Below are positions 26,343 through 35,104 of a stretch of 64,000 nucleotides of DNA, piece after piece. The DNA lies in NCBI GenBank assembly GCA_016720565.1, contig JADKKJ010000011.1, forward strand, positions 620,001 through 684,000. The letters are read 5' to 3'. The DNA comes from Chitinophagaceae bacterium. GTDB taxonomy: Bacteria > Bacteroidota > Bacteroidia > Chitinophagales > Chitinophagaceae. Under the pieces are notes generated by a model, which was not told where the DNA came from, ran no database searches, and was given only the letters and a program-made list of their open reading frames with translations. The first letter of the stretch is position 1, and every line of letters begins with the position of its first letter. A program made the translations under genes and the position numbers.

Positions 26343-26801
26343 ATGGGTTTAGAACAGGACATACAGCAGACCAGGTTTCGAAATGCCTGGCAAAAAGCCT
26401 CCATCAATCTCATCTACACGCTGGGCTGGATGAAGGATAAGACCCGTTGTTTTTTTGAATCCGAAGACATCACTGCCCAGCAATTCAATATTCTCCGCAT
26501 CCTGCGGGGAAGTTTCCCTCAACCACTTTCCACGCTCCAGATCCGGGAAAGAATGCTGGAGAAAATGAGCGATACCAGCCGGATCGTAGACCGCCTGATC
26601 ACCAAAGGACTTGTTAAAAAAGTCGTTTGCAAATCCGATCGGCGCCTGGTAGACGTTATCATTACAGATAAAGGCAAAAAATTACTGGAGCGCCTTGATG
26701 AACGCCAGGACGAAATGGATAAAGCCCTGGGCAACCTATCGGAAAAAGAGGCGGAACAGCTCAGTGAATTACTGGACAAGATCCGTCATGGCGCTGAATG
26801 A
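26343..26801 (+). CDS. MarR family transcriptional regulator
   Basis: A 152-residue winged-helix protein: dimerisation helix at the N-terminus (INLIYTLGWMKDKTRCFFESEDITAQQFNILRIL), recognition region TLQIRERMLEKMSDTSRIVDRLITKGLVKKVVCKSDRRLVDVIITDKGKKLL (the typical MarR DRR wing) and C-terminal helices. MarR dimers bind 16-20-bp palindromes and usually repress until a ligand or oxidant binds. Two palindromes with the same 14-base core in this window (25865-25882 and 49600-49615) are the natural candidate targets. Its ATG is 33 bases past the preceding terminator; no copy of the palindrome lies directly upstream. Confidence 0.93.
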   Translation: MGLEQDIQQTRFRNAWQKASINLIYTLGWMKDKTRCFFESEDITAQQFNILRILRGSFPQPLSTLQIRERMLEKMSDTSRIVDRLITKGLVKKVVCKSDRRLVDVIITDKGKKLLERLDERQDEMDKALGNLSEKEAEQLSELLDKIRHGAE

Positions 26802-26845
26802 TGTATTTTTGGCCCGAAATTTTATCATTCTGTCTAAATTAGCCC

Positions 26846-28387
26846 ATGAAATTTTCCTCCTGGTTATTGCTCAGCGCCCTGTTGATCTCCCAAACAATTT
26901 TTGCCCAGCCCAAATATGAATTCAGAGGGGTTTGGATCGCTACGGTTGATAACATTGACTGGCCAAAAAAAGGATCAACCACCGAACAGCAAAAAGCTGA
27001 TTTCATTCGTCAATTGGACCTGCATAAACAAAATGGCATGAACGCCATGATCGTACAGGTTCGTCCTGCAGCAGATGCATTTTACCCATCTGATCTTGAA
27101 CCCTGGAGCCAATGGCTGACGGGGGTACAGGGACAGCCCCCTTCTCCTTATTATGATCCTATGCAGTTCATGATCCAGGAAACGCATAAAAGAGGTATGG
27201 AGTTTCATGCCTGGCTGAATCCTTACCGGGCAAATTTCAATATCAATACGGCCAGCATTGCTGCCAATCACATAACCCGCATACATCCGGAATGGTTTCT
27301 TACCTATGGTGATAAAAAATATTTTGATCCGGGAAATAAAGCGGCCCAGGATTTTGTGGTGAAAGTGGTAAGGGATATTGTAAAACGTTACGATGTGGAT
27401 GCGATCCATATGGACGATTATTTTTACCCTTATCGTATTCCCAACAAAGAATTTCCCGATGAAGAATCATTTCGCGCTTCAGGAACCAAACTGAATAAAG
27501 ATGACTGGCGCAGGTCGAATGTAGACTCTATCATCCTGGCCCTGAGCAAAGCCATTAAGGAAGAAAAAAGATATTGCCGTTTTGGTATCTCTCCCTTCAG
27601 CGTATGGAGAAATAAAAAAGATGATCCCGATGGAAGCGACAGCAAAGCCGGGCAAACCAATTATGATGACCTCTATGCCAATATCCTTCTGTGGATGAAA
27701 AAAGGCTGGATCGATTATGTGACCCCCCAGCTATACCTGGAGATCGGCCATGATAAGATCGCTTATGAAAAACTGCTGGATTGGTGGAGCCGTCACAGTT
27801 ATGGAAGGCATATTTATATAGGCCATGGTATTTACCGCGCAGGAGAAAAAGCAGTGGCCTGGAATGACCCCAACCAGATCCCCGAACAGATAAAATTACT
27901 TCGTCGTTATCCGAATGTGCAGGGAAGCATCTATTTCAGCAGCAAGAGCTTTGATAAGAATCCCAATGGTTGGAACGATAGCCTCCAGAATAATTATTAC
28001 AGGTACCCGGCACTCCTGCCTTCCATGCGCTGGATCGACAATGAAAAACCCTGGCCACCGATCGTGGAAAGAAATATCATCAACGATTCAATTATAGATC
28101 TGAAAGTAAAACCCGATCCCCGCAACCTGGTGCCTATCAAATATTATGTGGTATACCAGTATGCCGCCGATTCACACGATGCCACTTTCGGCAACGTGCC
28201 AAGGTTTCTTTCAAAGATCGTAGTAGAACCAAAAGGTTTTGAATTAAAAGAAACGCTTAGCTCCGATCACTTCTCTTATCGTTATGTAATAACAGCTGTG
28301 AGCAGGAATAACAATGAAAGCGATCTGAGTGAGATCGCTATCCTTGTACAACCCGGCGGCACAAAATGGAGTTTTTATAACCCCTAA
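26846..28387 (+). CDS. exported glycoside-hydrolase-like protein, GHL10 (DUF187/YngK) family
   Basis: A 513-residue protein with signal peptide 1-20 (TIFAQ). The GHL10 TIM-barrel features are EFRGVWIATVDNIDWP, MNAMIVQVRPAADAFYPSDLEPWSQWLTG, EFHAWLNPYRAN, DPGNKAAQDFVVKVVRDIVKRYDVDAIHMDDYFYPY and IDYVTPQLYLEIG. Asp/Glu in HMDDYF and QLYLE are probable active-site residues. From about 420 an FN3-like beta domain follows (KYYVVYQYAAD...FSYRYVITAVSRNNNESDLSE). The family acts on glycans, possibly cell-wall linked; substrate not known. It is followed by a heptanucleotide array. Confidence 0.93.
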   Translation: MKFSSWLLLSALLISQTIFAQPKYEFRGVWIATVDNIDWPKKGSTTEQQKADFIRQLDLHKQNGMNAMIVQVRPAADAFYPSDLEPWSQWLTGVQGQPPSPYYDPMQFMIQETHKRGMEFHAWLNPYRANFNINTASIAANHITRIHPEWFLTYGDKKYFDPGNKAAQDFVVKVVRDIVKRYDVDAIHMDDYFYPYRIPNKEFPDEESFRASGTKLNKDDWRRSNVDSIILALSKAIKEEKRYCRFGISPFSVWRNKKDDPDGSDSKAGQTNYDDLYANILLWMKKGWIDYVTPQLYLEIGHDKIAYEKLLDWWSRHSYGRHIYIGHGIYRAGEKAVAWNDPNQIPEQIKLLRRYPNVQGSIYFSSKSFDKNPNGWNDSLQNNYYRYPALLPSMRWIDNEKPWPPIVERNIINDSIIDLKVKPDPRNLVPIKYYVVYQYAADSHDATFGNVPRFLSKIVVEPKGFELKETLSSDHFSYRYVITAVSRNNNESDLSEIAILVQPGGTKWSFYNP

Positions 28388-28442
28388 CCTTGAACCTTGA
28401 ACCTTGAACCTTGAACTTTGAACCCTGAACCTTGAACCCTCA
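28387..28442 (+). repeat. heptanucleotide array, unit ACCTTGA
   Basis: Eight 7-base units fill the gap between the GHL10 stop (28387) and the aminotransferase start (28461): ACCTTGA x4, ACTTTGA, ACCCTGA, ACCTTGA, ACCCTCA. The same unit, including the ACTTTGA variant, forms the array at 60194-60245. Confidence 0.9.
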
Positions 28443-28460
28443 TCCCTAAACCTCTCCCAA

Positions 28461-29678
28461 ATGCCTGGCTACGAACTCTGGAGCGACAAAGAAAGAAAAG
28501 AAGTTAATGATGTACTGAATACCGGCATCCTGATGCGTTATGGATTTGATGGCATGCGCAATGGGATCTGGAAAAGTAAAGAACTGGAAGCAGCCATTTG
28601 CGAGACTTTCGGTACCAAACACGCACAGCTTGTTTCCAGTGGCACCGCCGCCCTCACCACCGCTATGGCGGCTCTTGGTATTGGGTATGGAGATGAAGTG
28701 ATCACTCCCTGTTTCACCTTTGTTGCTTCTTTTGAAGCTATCATCAGTGTGGGCGCCACCCCGGTTTTTGCAGATGTAGACGATACACTGACACTGGATC
28801 CTCTGTCAGTGAAAAAAGCGATCACGGCAAAAACAAAAGCCATCATGCCCGTGCATATGTGCGGCAGCATGGCCGACCTTGATGCATTGAGCGCACTATG
28901 CAAAGAACATAACCTGATCCTGCTGGAGGATGCCTGCCAGAGTATTGGTGGCTCCTATAAAGGAAAGCAACTGGGAAGCATTGGCGATGCCGGTACTTTC
29001 AGTTTTGATTTTGTAAAGACCATGACCTGTGCGGAAGGTGGTGTGATCATGAGCAACCGCGAAGATGTTTTTACCCATTCAGATGGATATAGCGATCATG
29101 GCCATGACCATAAAGGTGTGGACCGCGGTGCCGACCTCCATCCTTTTGTTGGTTATAATTTCCGGATCTCCGAATTGCACTCCGCTGTAGGGTTAGCGCA
29201 GATCAAACGACTTCCTGAATTCCTGGCTCTGCAGAAAAAAAATCATGGGGCACTTAAAGAAATCCTTGCACAAATACCAGGGATCAGTTTTCGTCGAATA
29301 CCAGATCCCTCCGGCGATAGTTGCTCGTTTATTTCCTGGTTCCTTCCTACCGAAGAGATCACAAGGGCTGTAGTGGCCGAACTAAAAGCACAGGGCATAC
29401 TGGCTGGTAATTTTTACTGGTTCGATAATAACTGGCACTATATCCGTAAATGGGATCACCTGAAAAATGGTACCACCCTGAATGCGCTGCATCCTGATCA
29501 TAAAAAAGCGGTGATGCATCATGCGAATAAAAACTTCTCCGCATCAGATGCTGTAATGGGCAGATGCATATCTACAGCGATCAGTCTGACCTGGACGGAA
29601 GAACAGATCATCGATAAGGGAAATAAGATAGTTGCTGCTGTCAAAAAGATCATGCAGGAAATTAACGCACTGGTATGA
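28461..29678 (+). CDS. DegT/DnrJ/EryC1/StrS aminotransferase, KdnA-like
   Basis: A 405-residue fold-type I PLP enzyme. PLP contacts: GTAALTTAMAALGIGYGDEVI, Asp157 in LLEDACQSIGG and the Schiff-base Lys186 in SFDFVKTMTCAEGG. The opening MPGYELWSDKERKEV..VLNTGILMRYGFDGMRNG and the late NFYWFDNNWHYIRKWDHLK closely recall KdnA, the 8-amino-3,8-dideoxy-manno-octulosonate transaminase of Shewanella, from memory only. No kdnB, kdsA/B or other sugar-nucleotide genes flank it here, so the Kdo8N assignment is tentative; any sugar 4- or 3-aminotransferase role is possible. Confidence 0.9.
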   Translation: MPGYELWSDKERKEVNDVLNTGILMRYGFDGMRNGIWKSKELEAAICETFGTKHAQLVSSGTAALTTAMAALGIGYGDEVITPCFTFVASFEAIISVGATPVFADVDDTLTLDPLSVKKAITAKTKAIMPVHMCGSMADLDALSALCKEHNLILLEDACQSIGGSYKGKQLGSIGDAGTFSFDFVKTMTCAEGGVIMSNREDVFTHSDGYSDHGHDHKGVDRGADLHPFVGYNFRISELHSAVGLAQIKRLPEFLALQKKNHGALKEILAQIPGISFRRIPDPSGDSCSFISWFLPTEEITRAVVAELKAQGILAGNFYWFDNNWHYIRKWDHLKNGTTLNALHPDHKKAVMHHANKNFSASDAVMGRCISTAISLTWTEEQIIDKGNKIVAAVKKIMQEINALV

Positions 29679-29967
29679 CCGCATTTGGTTTCCTCTCCAT
29701 GTAATTCAGGTGGTCGATCGATCCAATGCGAATTTTGATCGGTATAGAGATGGCTTTCTCCATTTTTAATTCCTGCCGGCAAAAAAATCCTAGATGGTTT
29801 GAATAATAGGTCGGAGCAATAATTGCCTGCTTCAAACTGTAAACAGGTATACTGTCCACACTCTGCTGAATTCTTTCCCCGGTTTTAACATTTTGCGTGT
29901 ATTGCGCAGAAATACGGGTGGAAAAAAATAACAGTACAACAATTATTTTAAAGCTTCGTTGCAGCAT
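29662..29967 (-). CDS. small exported protein of unknown function
   Basis: Start set at 29967, where MLQRSFKIIVVLLFFSTRISAQ is a signal peptide; the frame extends 15 codons further. The 101-residue product has no recognisable domain. It overlaps the convergent aminotransferase by 17 bases. Confidence 0.6.
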   Translation of the reverse strand: MLQRSFKIIVVLLFFSTRISAQYTQNVKTGERIQQSVDSIPVYSLKQAIIAPTYYSNHLGFFCRQELKMEKAISIPIKIRIGSIDHLNYMERKPNAVIPVR

Positions 29968-30060
29968 TCCTTGTTGAATAGTCACTAAATTTACGGCATT
30001 ATTATTGTGCAAATGGAAAATTTTCTCAAAACCACCGTTTGGAGAAAATAGTAAAACCGA

Positions 30061-31569
30061 ATGAATATGGCCTTAAGCCAAAGCTTACAACAGAAATTAC
30101 TTCAGAAACTATCGCCCCAGCAGATACAGCTGATGAAGCTATTGCAGGTGCCCACAGCGAACCTGGAGACCCGAATAAAAGAAGAGCTCGAAGAGAACCC
30201 AGCGCTGGAGCTGGATGAAGACAAACACGATGACGGATCAGATGAATTAAAAGATGAGTTCAATGAGGCACCCGAGGAAGAATATGAAGAGAAAGATGGC
30301 AGCGAAGATGAATACGACAATATCGATATCTCGGAATATGTAAGGGAAGGAGATGATGAGATCGCCGAATACAGGACCAGGGATGATAATTATCCTGAAG
30401 AAGATGAAGGAAGGCAGCTTCCTTTTAAAGCAGAGACCAGCTTTTACGAACAGTTAATGAACCAGCTGGGACTGCTGAAACTTGAACCGCATGACCAGTC
30501 TATTGCTGAACAGATCGTTGGAAGCATAGATGAAGATGGTTATTTAAGAAGGGAAACTTCGGCCATCGTGGACGACCTGGCCTTTCGCCAGAATATCATC
30601 AGCAACGAACCTGAAGTAGAGTCCATCATTAAACGTATCCAGCAATTCGACCCCCCTGGTGTTGGTGCACGAAATCTGAGGGAATGCCTGCTGCTGCAAC
30701 TCATTCGCCAGAAAGACGAACCCGGTGCTGAGGACAAACCACTGGATCTTGCCATCAGGGCGCTTACAAAGTATTTTGATGAGTTCACTAAAAAACACTA
30801 CGAAAAGATCCAGCGAGGGCTGGACATCAATGATGACCAGCTCAAGGAAATGATGCAGCTCATCATTCGCCTTAATCCAAAACCCGGTGGATACCTGGGT
30901 GGGTTGAATAAAGCAGAAACCTATGTGGTCCCTGATTTTTTCATCATGAACAATGCAGGAAAACTGGAACTCACCCTCAATAGTCGTAATGCACCTGAAC
31001 TTCGTATCAGCGAAGGATATCGCGATATGCTGAAAGAATATGACCGCGGAAGTAAAAAAGACAGAAGGCAAAAAGAAGCCGTGCTGTTCATCAAACAAAA
31101 AATTGATGCAGCCAAATGGTTCATCGATGCGATCAAACAAAGGCAACATACCCTGCTCAGTACCATGAATGCCATTATGGAGCACCAGTACGAATTCTTC
31201 CTGACTGGTGATGAAACGGAACTGCGCCCTATGATCCTGAAGGACATCGCCGAAAAGACCAACCTGGATATCTCTACCGTTAGCCGCGTGGCCAACAGTA
31301 AATTTGTTCAAACGGAATTTGGCACCTACCGCCTCAAATTTTTCTTCAGTGAATCATTAAGTACAGATAGTGGGGAAGAGGTGTCAACCAGGGAGGTAAA
31401 AAAGATCCTGAGTAACCTGATCGAAGCAGAAGACAAAAAACATCCGCTCAGTGATGAACGACTGACCGAACTGCTACAGGAAAAAGGATACAACATCGCC
31501 CGAAGGACCGTTGCGAAATACAGGGAGCAACTGAATATTCCGGTGGCCCGTCTCAGAAAAGAACTTTGA
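30061..31569 (+). CDS. rpoN: RNA polymerase sigma-54 factor
   Basis: A 502-residue RpoN. Region I is Gln/Leu-rich (LSQSLQQKLLQKLSPQQIQLMKLLQVPTANLETRIKEELEENPALE), region II is a long acidic linker (about 50-115), the core-binding region includes FDPPGVGARNLRECLLLQL and LNPKPGG, then the HTH region (LKDIAEKTNLDISTVSRVANSKFVQTEFGTYRLKFFFSES) and the RpoN box ARRTVAKYREQLNIPVARLRKEL at the C-terminus. It directs transcription from -24/-12 promoters with AAA+ activators, none of which are in the window. An ATG at 30067 is an alternative start. The SGNH gene overlaps its stop. Confidence 0.97.
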   Translation: MNMALSQSLQQKLLQKLSPQQIQLMKLLQVPTANLETRIKEELEENPALELDEDKHDDGSDELKDEFNEAPEEEYEEKDGSEDEYDNIDISEYVREGDDEIAEYRTRDDNYPEEDEGRQLPFKAETSFYEQLMNQLGLLKLEPHDQSIAEQIVGSIDEDGYLRRETSAIVDDLAFRQNIISNEPEVESIIKRIQQFDPPGVGARNLRECLLLQLIRQKDEPGAEDKPLDLAIRALTKYFDEFTKKHYEKIQRGLDINDDQLKEMMQLIIRLNPKPGGYLGGLNKAETYVVPDFFIMNNAGKLELTLNSRNAPELRISEGYRDMLKEYDRGSKKDRRQKEAVLFIKQKIDAAKWFIDAIKQRQHTLLSTMNAIMEHQYEFFLTGDETELRPMILKDIAEKTNLDISTVSRVANSKFVQTEFGTYRLKFFFSESLSTDSGEEVSTREVKKILSNLIEAEDKKHPLSDERLTELLQEKGYNIARRTVAKYREQLNIPVARLRKEL

Positions 31570-32384
31570 TAAATTTTCCCCATAGACCGATCCTGGTGGC
31601 AATTGTTTTCTGCTGCAGCTTTTTTGCCAATGGCCAGGCCATAACATTGGATGAGGCCGGTCCTGCAAAAAAGTTTCCTTATATCAGCATGGTCTACGAC
31701 CGCATTTTCAATATCAGTGGACTGGATAGTTTTTATCAAAAGCTGCAATTGCTGAAGAAAAACAAGAAAGGGCAGGTTTCCATTGTGCATATTGGTGATT
31801 CCCATGTGCAGGCACAATATTATCCATCGGTGGTGAAAAACGGGCTGGAGAATTATTTTGGTAAAGGGGGGCGCGATTCATCCGGAGTTATTTATACCAT
31901 CATGGGTCAAAATGGAGCCCGGTTTGAGACCTTTAACCGCTCCCCGGATTTCTGGAAAAAATTAAATGTATTGCGGGCCGATCTTTATATCATTTCATTA
32001 GGCACCAACGATGCGCAGGGAAATAGTTTTAATGAAAAGGAATTCTACCGGCAAATACAATTCATGCTTGATAGTTTGAAGAAGCTGTCCCCACATGCTG
32101 CAGTGCTATTCACTACAGTAGCAGATTCATTCCTGAACAGGTATCCAAACCGGCTGATGTGGACCATGAATATTTCACTTTATACCTGGTGCGCCAGTAA
32201 CAATATTCCCGTTTGGGATCTTTATCGCACCACCAATGGCTATGGATCGGCTTATAACTGGATCAAGACTGGAATGATGAATCCCGATGGTATTCACTAT
32301 ACCACTTCGGCTTACCAGGTGCAGGGCCAGCTTTTATTCAATGCTATTGCAAGAGGGTATAATGATTTTGTTTCGTCTTACTGA
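31566..32384 (+). CDS. exported SGNH/GDSL hydrolase
   Basis: The signal peptide (MINFPHRPILVAIVFCCSFFANGQ) begins only if translation starts at the TTG at 31566, which overlaps the rpoN stop as TTGA; no ATG gives a comparable start, so coupling to rpoN is likely. The 272-residue product has SGNH blocks: VHIGDSHVQAQ (Ser79), GQNGARFETF, SLGTNDAQG (Asn148) and NPDGIHYT (Asp241, His244). Such enzymes add or remove acetyl groups on glycans in the periplasm. A second SGNH protein is encoded in the MBOAT operon at 35105-36448; the two are only distantly alike. Confidence 0.88.
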   Translation: MINFPHRPILVAIVFCCSFFANGQAITLDEAGPAKKFPYISMVYDRIFNISGLDSFYQKLQLLKKNKKGQVSIVHIGDSHVQAQYYPSVVKNGLENYFGKGGRDSSGVIYTIMGQNGARFETFNRSPDFWKKLNVLRADLYIISLGTNDAQGNSFNEKEFYRQIQFMLDSLKKLSPHAAVLFTTVADSFLNRYPNRLMWTMNISLYTWCASNNIPVWDLYRTTNGYGSAYNWIKTGMMNPDGIHYTTSAYQVQGQLLFNAIARGYNDFVSSY

Positions 32385-32401
32385 TACACACCCCTCGCTG
32401 C

Positions 32402-32815
32402 TCATTTATATTTCCCTTTATAGTGCTTTACCGACCCCGCCACCAATTTCTTCAGTACCGTGGCATCCACATCTTCCATCTTTTTAATATATACACAAGC
32501 CTTAGCCGTTTTGTGTTTGCCCAATTTTTCCAACAGCGTATCTTTTCCTTCGAAGTTGGCTATATAAAGCGCGAACTCCGACTTACGGGGAGAAAATCCA
32601 ACAAGTGGCGCATCGCCCTCACGACCGCTATCATACACGTAATGATAAGAACCGAAACCAATGATGGCGGATCCCCACATCTTTGCGGAAAATCCGGAGG
32701 CTTGTTCCATCAGGTCAATAATGGCCAAACAATCAGCCTGTCTTGACTTATCAACTTTTTTTACAAAGGCGGAAACACTGTTTGTATTTTCGGTGGTTTT
32801 TGCTTTGGTCGCCAT
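32402..32815 (-). CDS. DUF1801 (YdhG-like) protein
   Basis: A 137-residue soluble protein with DUF1801 hallmarks: FVKKVDKSRQADCLAIIDLMEQASGFSAKMWGSAIIGFGSYHYVY and VGFSPRKSEFALYIANF, then KTAKACVYIKKMEDVDATVLKKLV. The domain is related to frataxin-like/IscX-fold proteins and its function is not known. Convergent with the SGNH gene, 17 bases apart. Confidence 0.9.
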   Translation of the reverse strand: MATKAKTTENTNSVSAFVKKVDKSRQADCLAIIDLMEQASGFSAKMWGSAIIGFGSYHYVYDSGREGDAPLVGFSPRKSEFALYIANFEGKDTLLEKLGKHKTAKACVYIKKMEDVDATVLKKLVAGSVKHYKGKYK

Positions 32816-32842
32816 ATGATCTGTTTTTTAATTTGACCGGGT

Positions 32843-33403
32843 TTATTTTGCATCCCCATAGATCAGCTTCCCCTTCAACGTGAACGTTTTTCCTTTTACT
32901 TTACTCATTTTATCAGAAAGTATATCACAATCCAGCAAATTGTCTCCAGTGGTATGCCTGCCAGTATAAACATTTATCAGCAGGTCAATATCCTTGTCAG
33001 CAAGGAACCCATACTGCTTCCGTGAAAATTTAATATTCTCAAACCTTGCTGTTTCCCCATATTTGATCTCCTTCTTGCCTTCAGCAATATAATATTGCCC
33101 ATCCTCAGCTAATTCAACACCTGCAGTATCTTTTGGCTCGCCTGAAAAAAATGCATCAATGATAATGGTTTCGCCAGTACTTACAATTCTATCTTGCGCT
33201 TTCTGGCTTAGTTCCAGGTTAATGTCAAAATATGGAATGACCAGGGAGTCACCTTCCACCTGGTAAATACCTTCCATCCGTATTTCTTCAGGCTTAACAA
33301 CAGTGGTATCTGTATTAGCCACAATGGTTTCTTCTTTTTTATTATTACAGGAAATTAATAACGCAAAGAAGGCAGATAAGATCAGAATGGAGAATTTACG
33401 CAT
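32843..33403 (-). CDS. lipoprotein of unknown function
   Basis: A 186-residue lipoprotein with lipobox LLISC (Cys19) and an Asn/Lys/Thr linker, then a beta-rich domain (ILVSTGETIIIDAFFSGEPKD-like strands, QKAQDRIVSTGETIIIDAFF and ENIKFSRKQYGFLADKDIDLLINVYTG). No family recognised. It lies 27 bases upstream of the DUF1801 gene on the same strand and may be co-transcribed with it. Confidence 0.82.
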   Translation of the reverse strand: MRKFSILILSAFFALLISCNNKKEETIVANTDTTVVKPEEIRMEGIYQVEGDSLVIPYFDINLELSQKAQDRIVSTGETIIIDAFFSGEPKDTAGVELAEDGQYYIAEGKKEIKYGETARFENIKFSRKQYGFLADKDIDLLINVYTGRHTTGDNLLDCDILSDKMSKVKGKTFTLKGKLIYGDAK

Positions 33404-33458
33404 AGCAATTTATTAAGCAGATTTCTACAAATTAATAAAAATTAATGCGGGTACAAAT

Positions 33459-35099
33459 TTAAAACTGGAGATAGATCGGCATCACCGGCTCCGCGGATTT
33501 AAAGAACCCATAGACCAGCACAAAAACAAAGAAAACAGCGATATAGACCGGCATAGGAACACGATTCAGGCGAATCACCATTTTGTCGGCCAGGTTATCA
33601 GGAAAGCTATGCATGATGGCCGCCAGGGCGATCATGAATAGCACCATGCGGTAGTTCTGGAAGAAGGCACCCCAAACGGAGAAACTAAAGTCATGCGTGA
33701 TCTGCCAGATCATATTCATGGCATCATCCATGCTGGAAGCTTTGAAGAATATCCAGCAAAAACAAACAAAATGGAAAGTGATAATGATCGCCAATGCATT
33801 ATAGATCCGGCTGTTATTAAATTTGGCAAATGCATTCCCCGTCAGGATCATCCATATCTTATGTATGGCCAGTGAGATTCCATGCATAGCCCCCCAGATG
33901 ATAAAATTCCAGCTGGCTCCATGCCAGAGACCCCCCAACAACATGGTGGTGAGCAGATTGAAGTTTGTAGTGATGTTACTCTTGTCCTTCTTAATAATAG
34001 CCGGCAGGATAAAAATGAGAAGGATCCCCGCAGTGATGCTGATGGACAGGGCCAATGAAAAATGAAAAATATCGTAGCTGCTGAAAAATATGGCAGCAAA
34101 GAATAGCAATGTGAAGAACCAGGTGGCAAAGGATCCTTTCTTATTACCTCCCAGCGGTATGTACAGGTAATCCCTTAGCCAGGAAGAAAGTGAAATATGC
34201 CAGCGCCGCCAGAATTCCGTAATACTTTTACTCTGGTAGGGTGATAAAAAATTGGTTGGGATACTGAAACCCAGCCATCGGGCAATACCGATGGCCACAT
34301 CACTATAACCACTGAAATCGCAATAGATCACTGCAGCATATCCATAGACGGCAAACAGGTTCTCCAAACCGGTATACCTCGAGGGGTCATCGAAAATATA
34401 ATTGACAAAATTCAGCGTGATATAATCGGAAATGATCAGTTTCTTGAAAAGCCCGCTGATGATCAGGTAAAACCCTTTAGCAAAATCAGATTCGCTGATC
34501 ACAAAAGGATTATTGATCTGTGGTACAAAATCATGCGCCCGAACAATAGGGCCCATTACCAGCTTGGGGAAAAAAGAAAGGAACAATAAATAATCGGTGA
34601 ACTTTTTGGCGGGCTCAAACTGCCCCCGATAAACGTCCACTGTATAGCTGAGATTTTCGAACGTATAAAAAGAGATCCCTACGGGCAGGAGAATATTCAA
34701 CGGATGAAAGCCGGCCTTGAAAAGATCATTAAAGGTGGCAATAAAGAAATTGGTGTACTTAAAATAGAAAAGCAGGCCCAGGTTGAAAATGATACTGGCC
34801 AGCAATAATAATTTCTTTTTCCGGTGATCCTTCTGCCGCCAGATAGCATTCGATAATACAAAGTCTACAATAGCAGATAGGATCACAAAGACGACGAAAA
34901 AGCCGGAGGCCTTATAGAAAAAATAAAGAGAGAAAAAACAGAATATGTATCGCCTTACTTTGAAGTTATTCCTGAAATTATAATAGAGGGCGATGAATAT
35001 GGCAAAAAAGAAAACGAAGAACCCATTGTTGAACAACAGGGGATTCCTGGGATCATATAGAAACTGGTGAAAAAATGCGGACAGGTCGAAAGATGGCAT
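33459..35099 (-). CDS. MBOAT family O-acyltransferase
   Basis: A 546-residue membrane protein with about 12 hydrophobic segments. MBOAT signatures: FFPKLVMGPIVRAHDF, DFSGYSDVAIGIARWLGF, SITEFWRRWHISLSSWLRDYLYIPLGGN (His301) and LLGGLWHGASWNFIIWG (His393, the invariant active-site His). This is the AlgI/PatA/DltB type, which moves an acyl group across the membrane for transfer to a glycan or teichoic acid. The SGNH gene ends 5 bases upstream and a glucosaminidase starts the operon; the pairing MBOAT + SGNH matches PatA/PatB for peptidoglycan or AlgI/AlgJ for exopolysaccharide. Confidence 0.94.
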   Translation of the reverse strand: MPSFDLSAFFHQFLYDPRNPLLFNNGFFVFFFAIFIALYYNFRNNFKVRRYIFCFFSLYFFYKASGFFVVFVILSAIVDFVLSNAIWRQKDHRKKKLLLLASIIFNLGLLFYFKYTNFFIATFNDLFKAGFHPLNILLPVGISFYTFENLSYTVDVYRGQFEPAKKFTDYLLFLSFFPKLVMGPIVRAHDFVPQINNPFVISESDFAKGFYLIISGLFKKLIISDYITLNFVNYIFDDPSRYTGLENLFAVYGYAAVIYCDFSGYSDVAIGIARWLGFSIPTNFLSPYQSKSITEFWRRWHISLSSWLRDYLYIPLGGNKKGSFATWFFTLLFFAAIFFSSYDIFHFSLALSISITAGILLIFILPAIIKKDKSNITTNFNLLTTMLLGGLWHGASWNFIIWGAMHGISLAIHKIWMILTGNAFAKFNNSRIYNALAIIITFHFVCFCWIFFKASSMDDAMNMIWQITHDFSFSVWGAFFQNYRMVLFMIALAAIMHSFPDNLADKMVIRLNRVPMPVYIAVFFVFVLVYGFFKSAEPVMPIYLQF

Positions 35100-35104
35100 A
35101 TAGT

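Noticed and set aside
30544..31311. 255-residue antisense frame inside rpoN
   Set aside because: Shadow frame opposite a certain gene; no family pattern.
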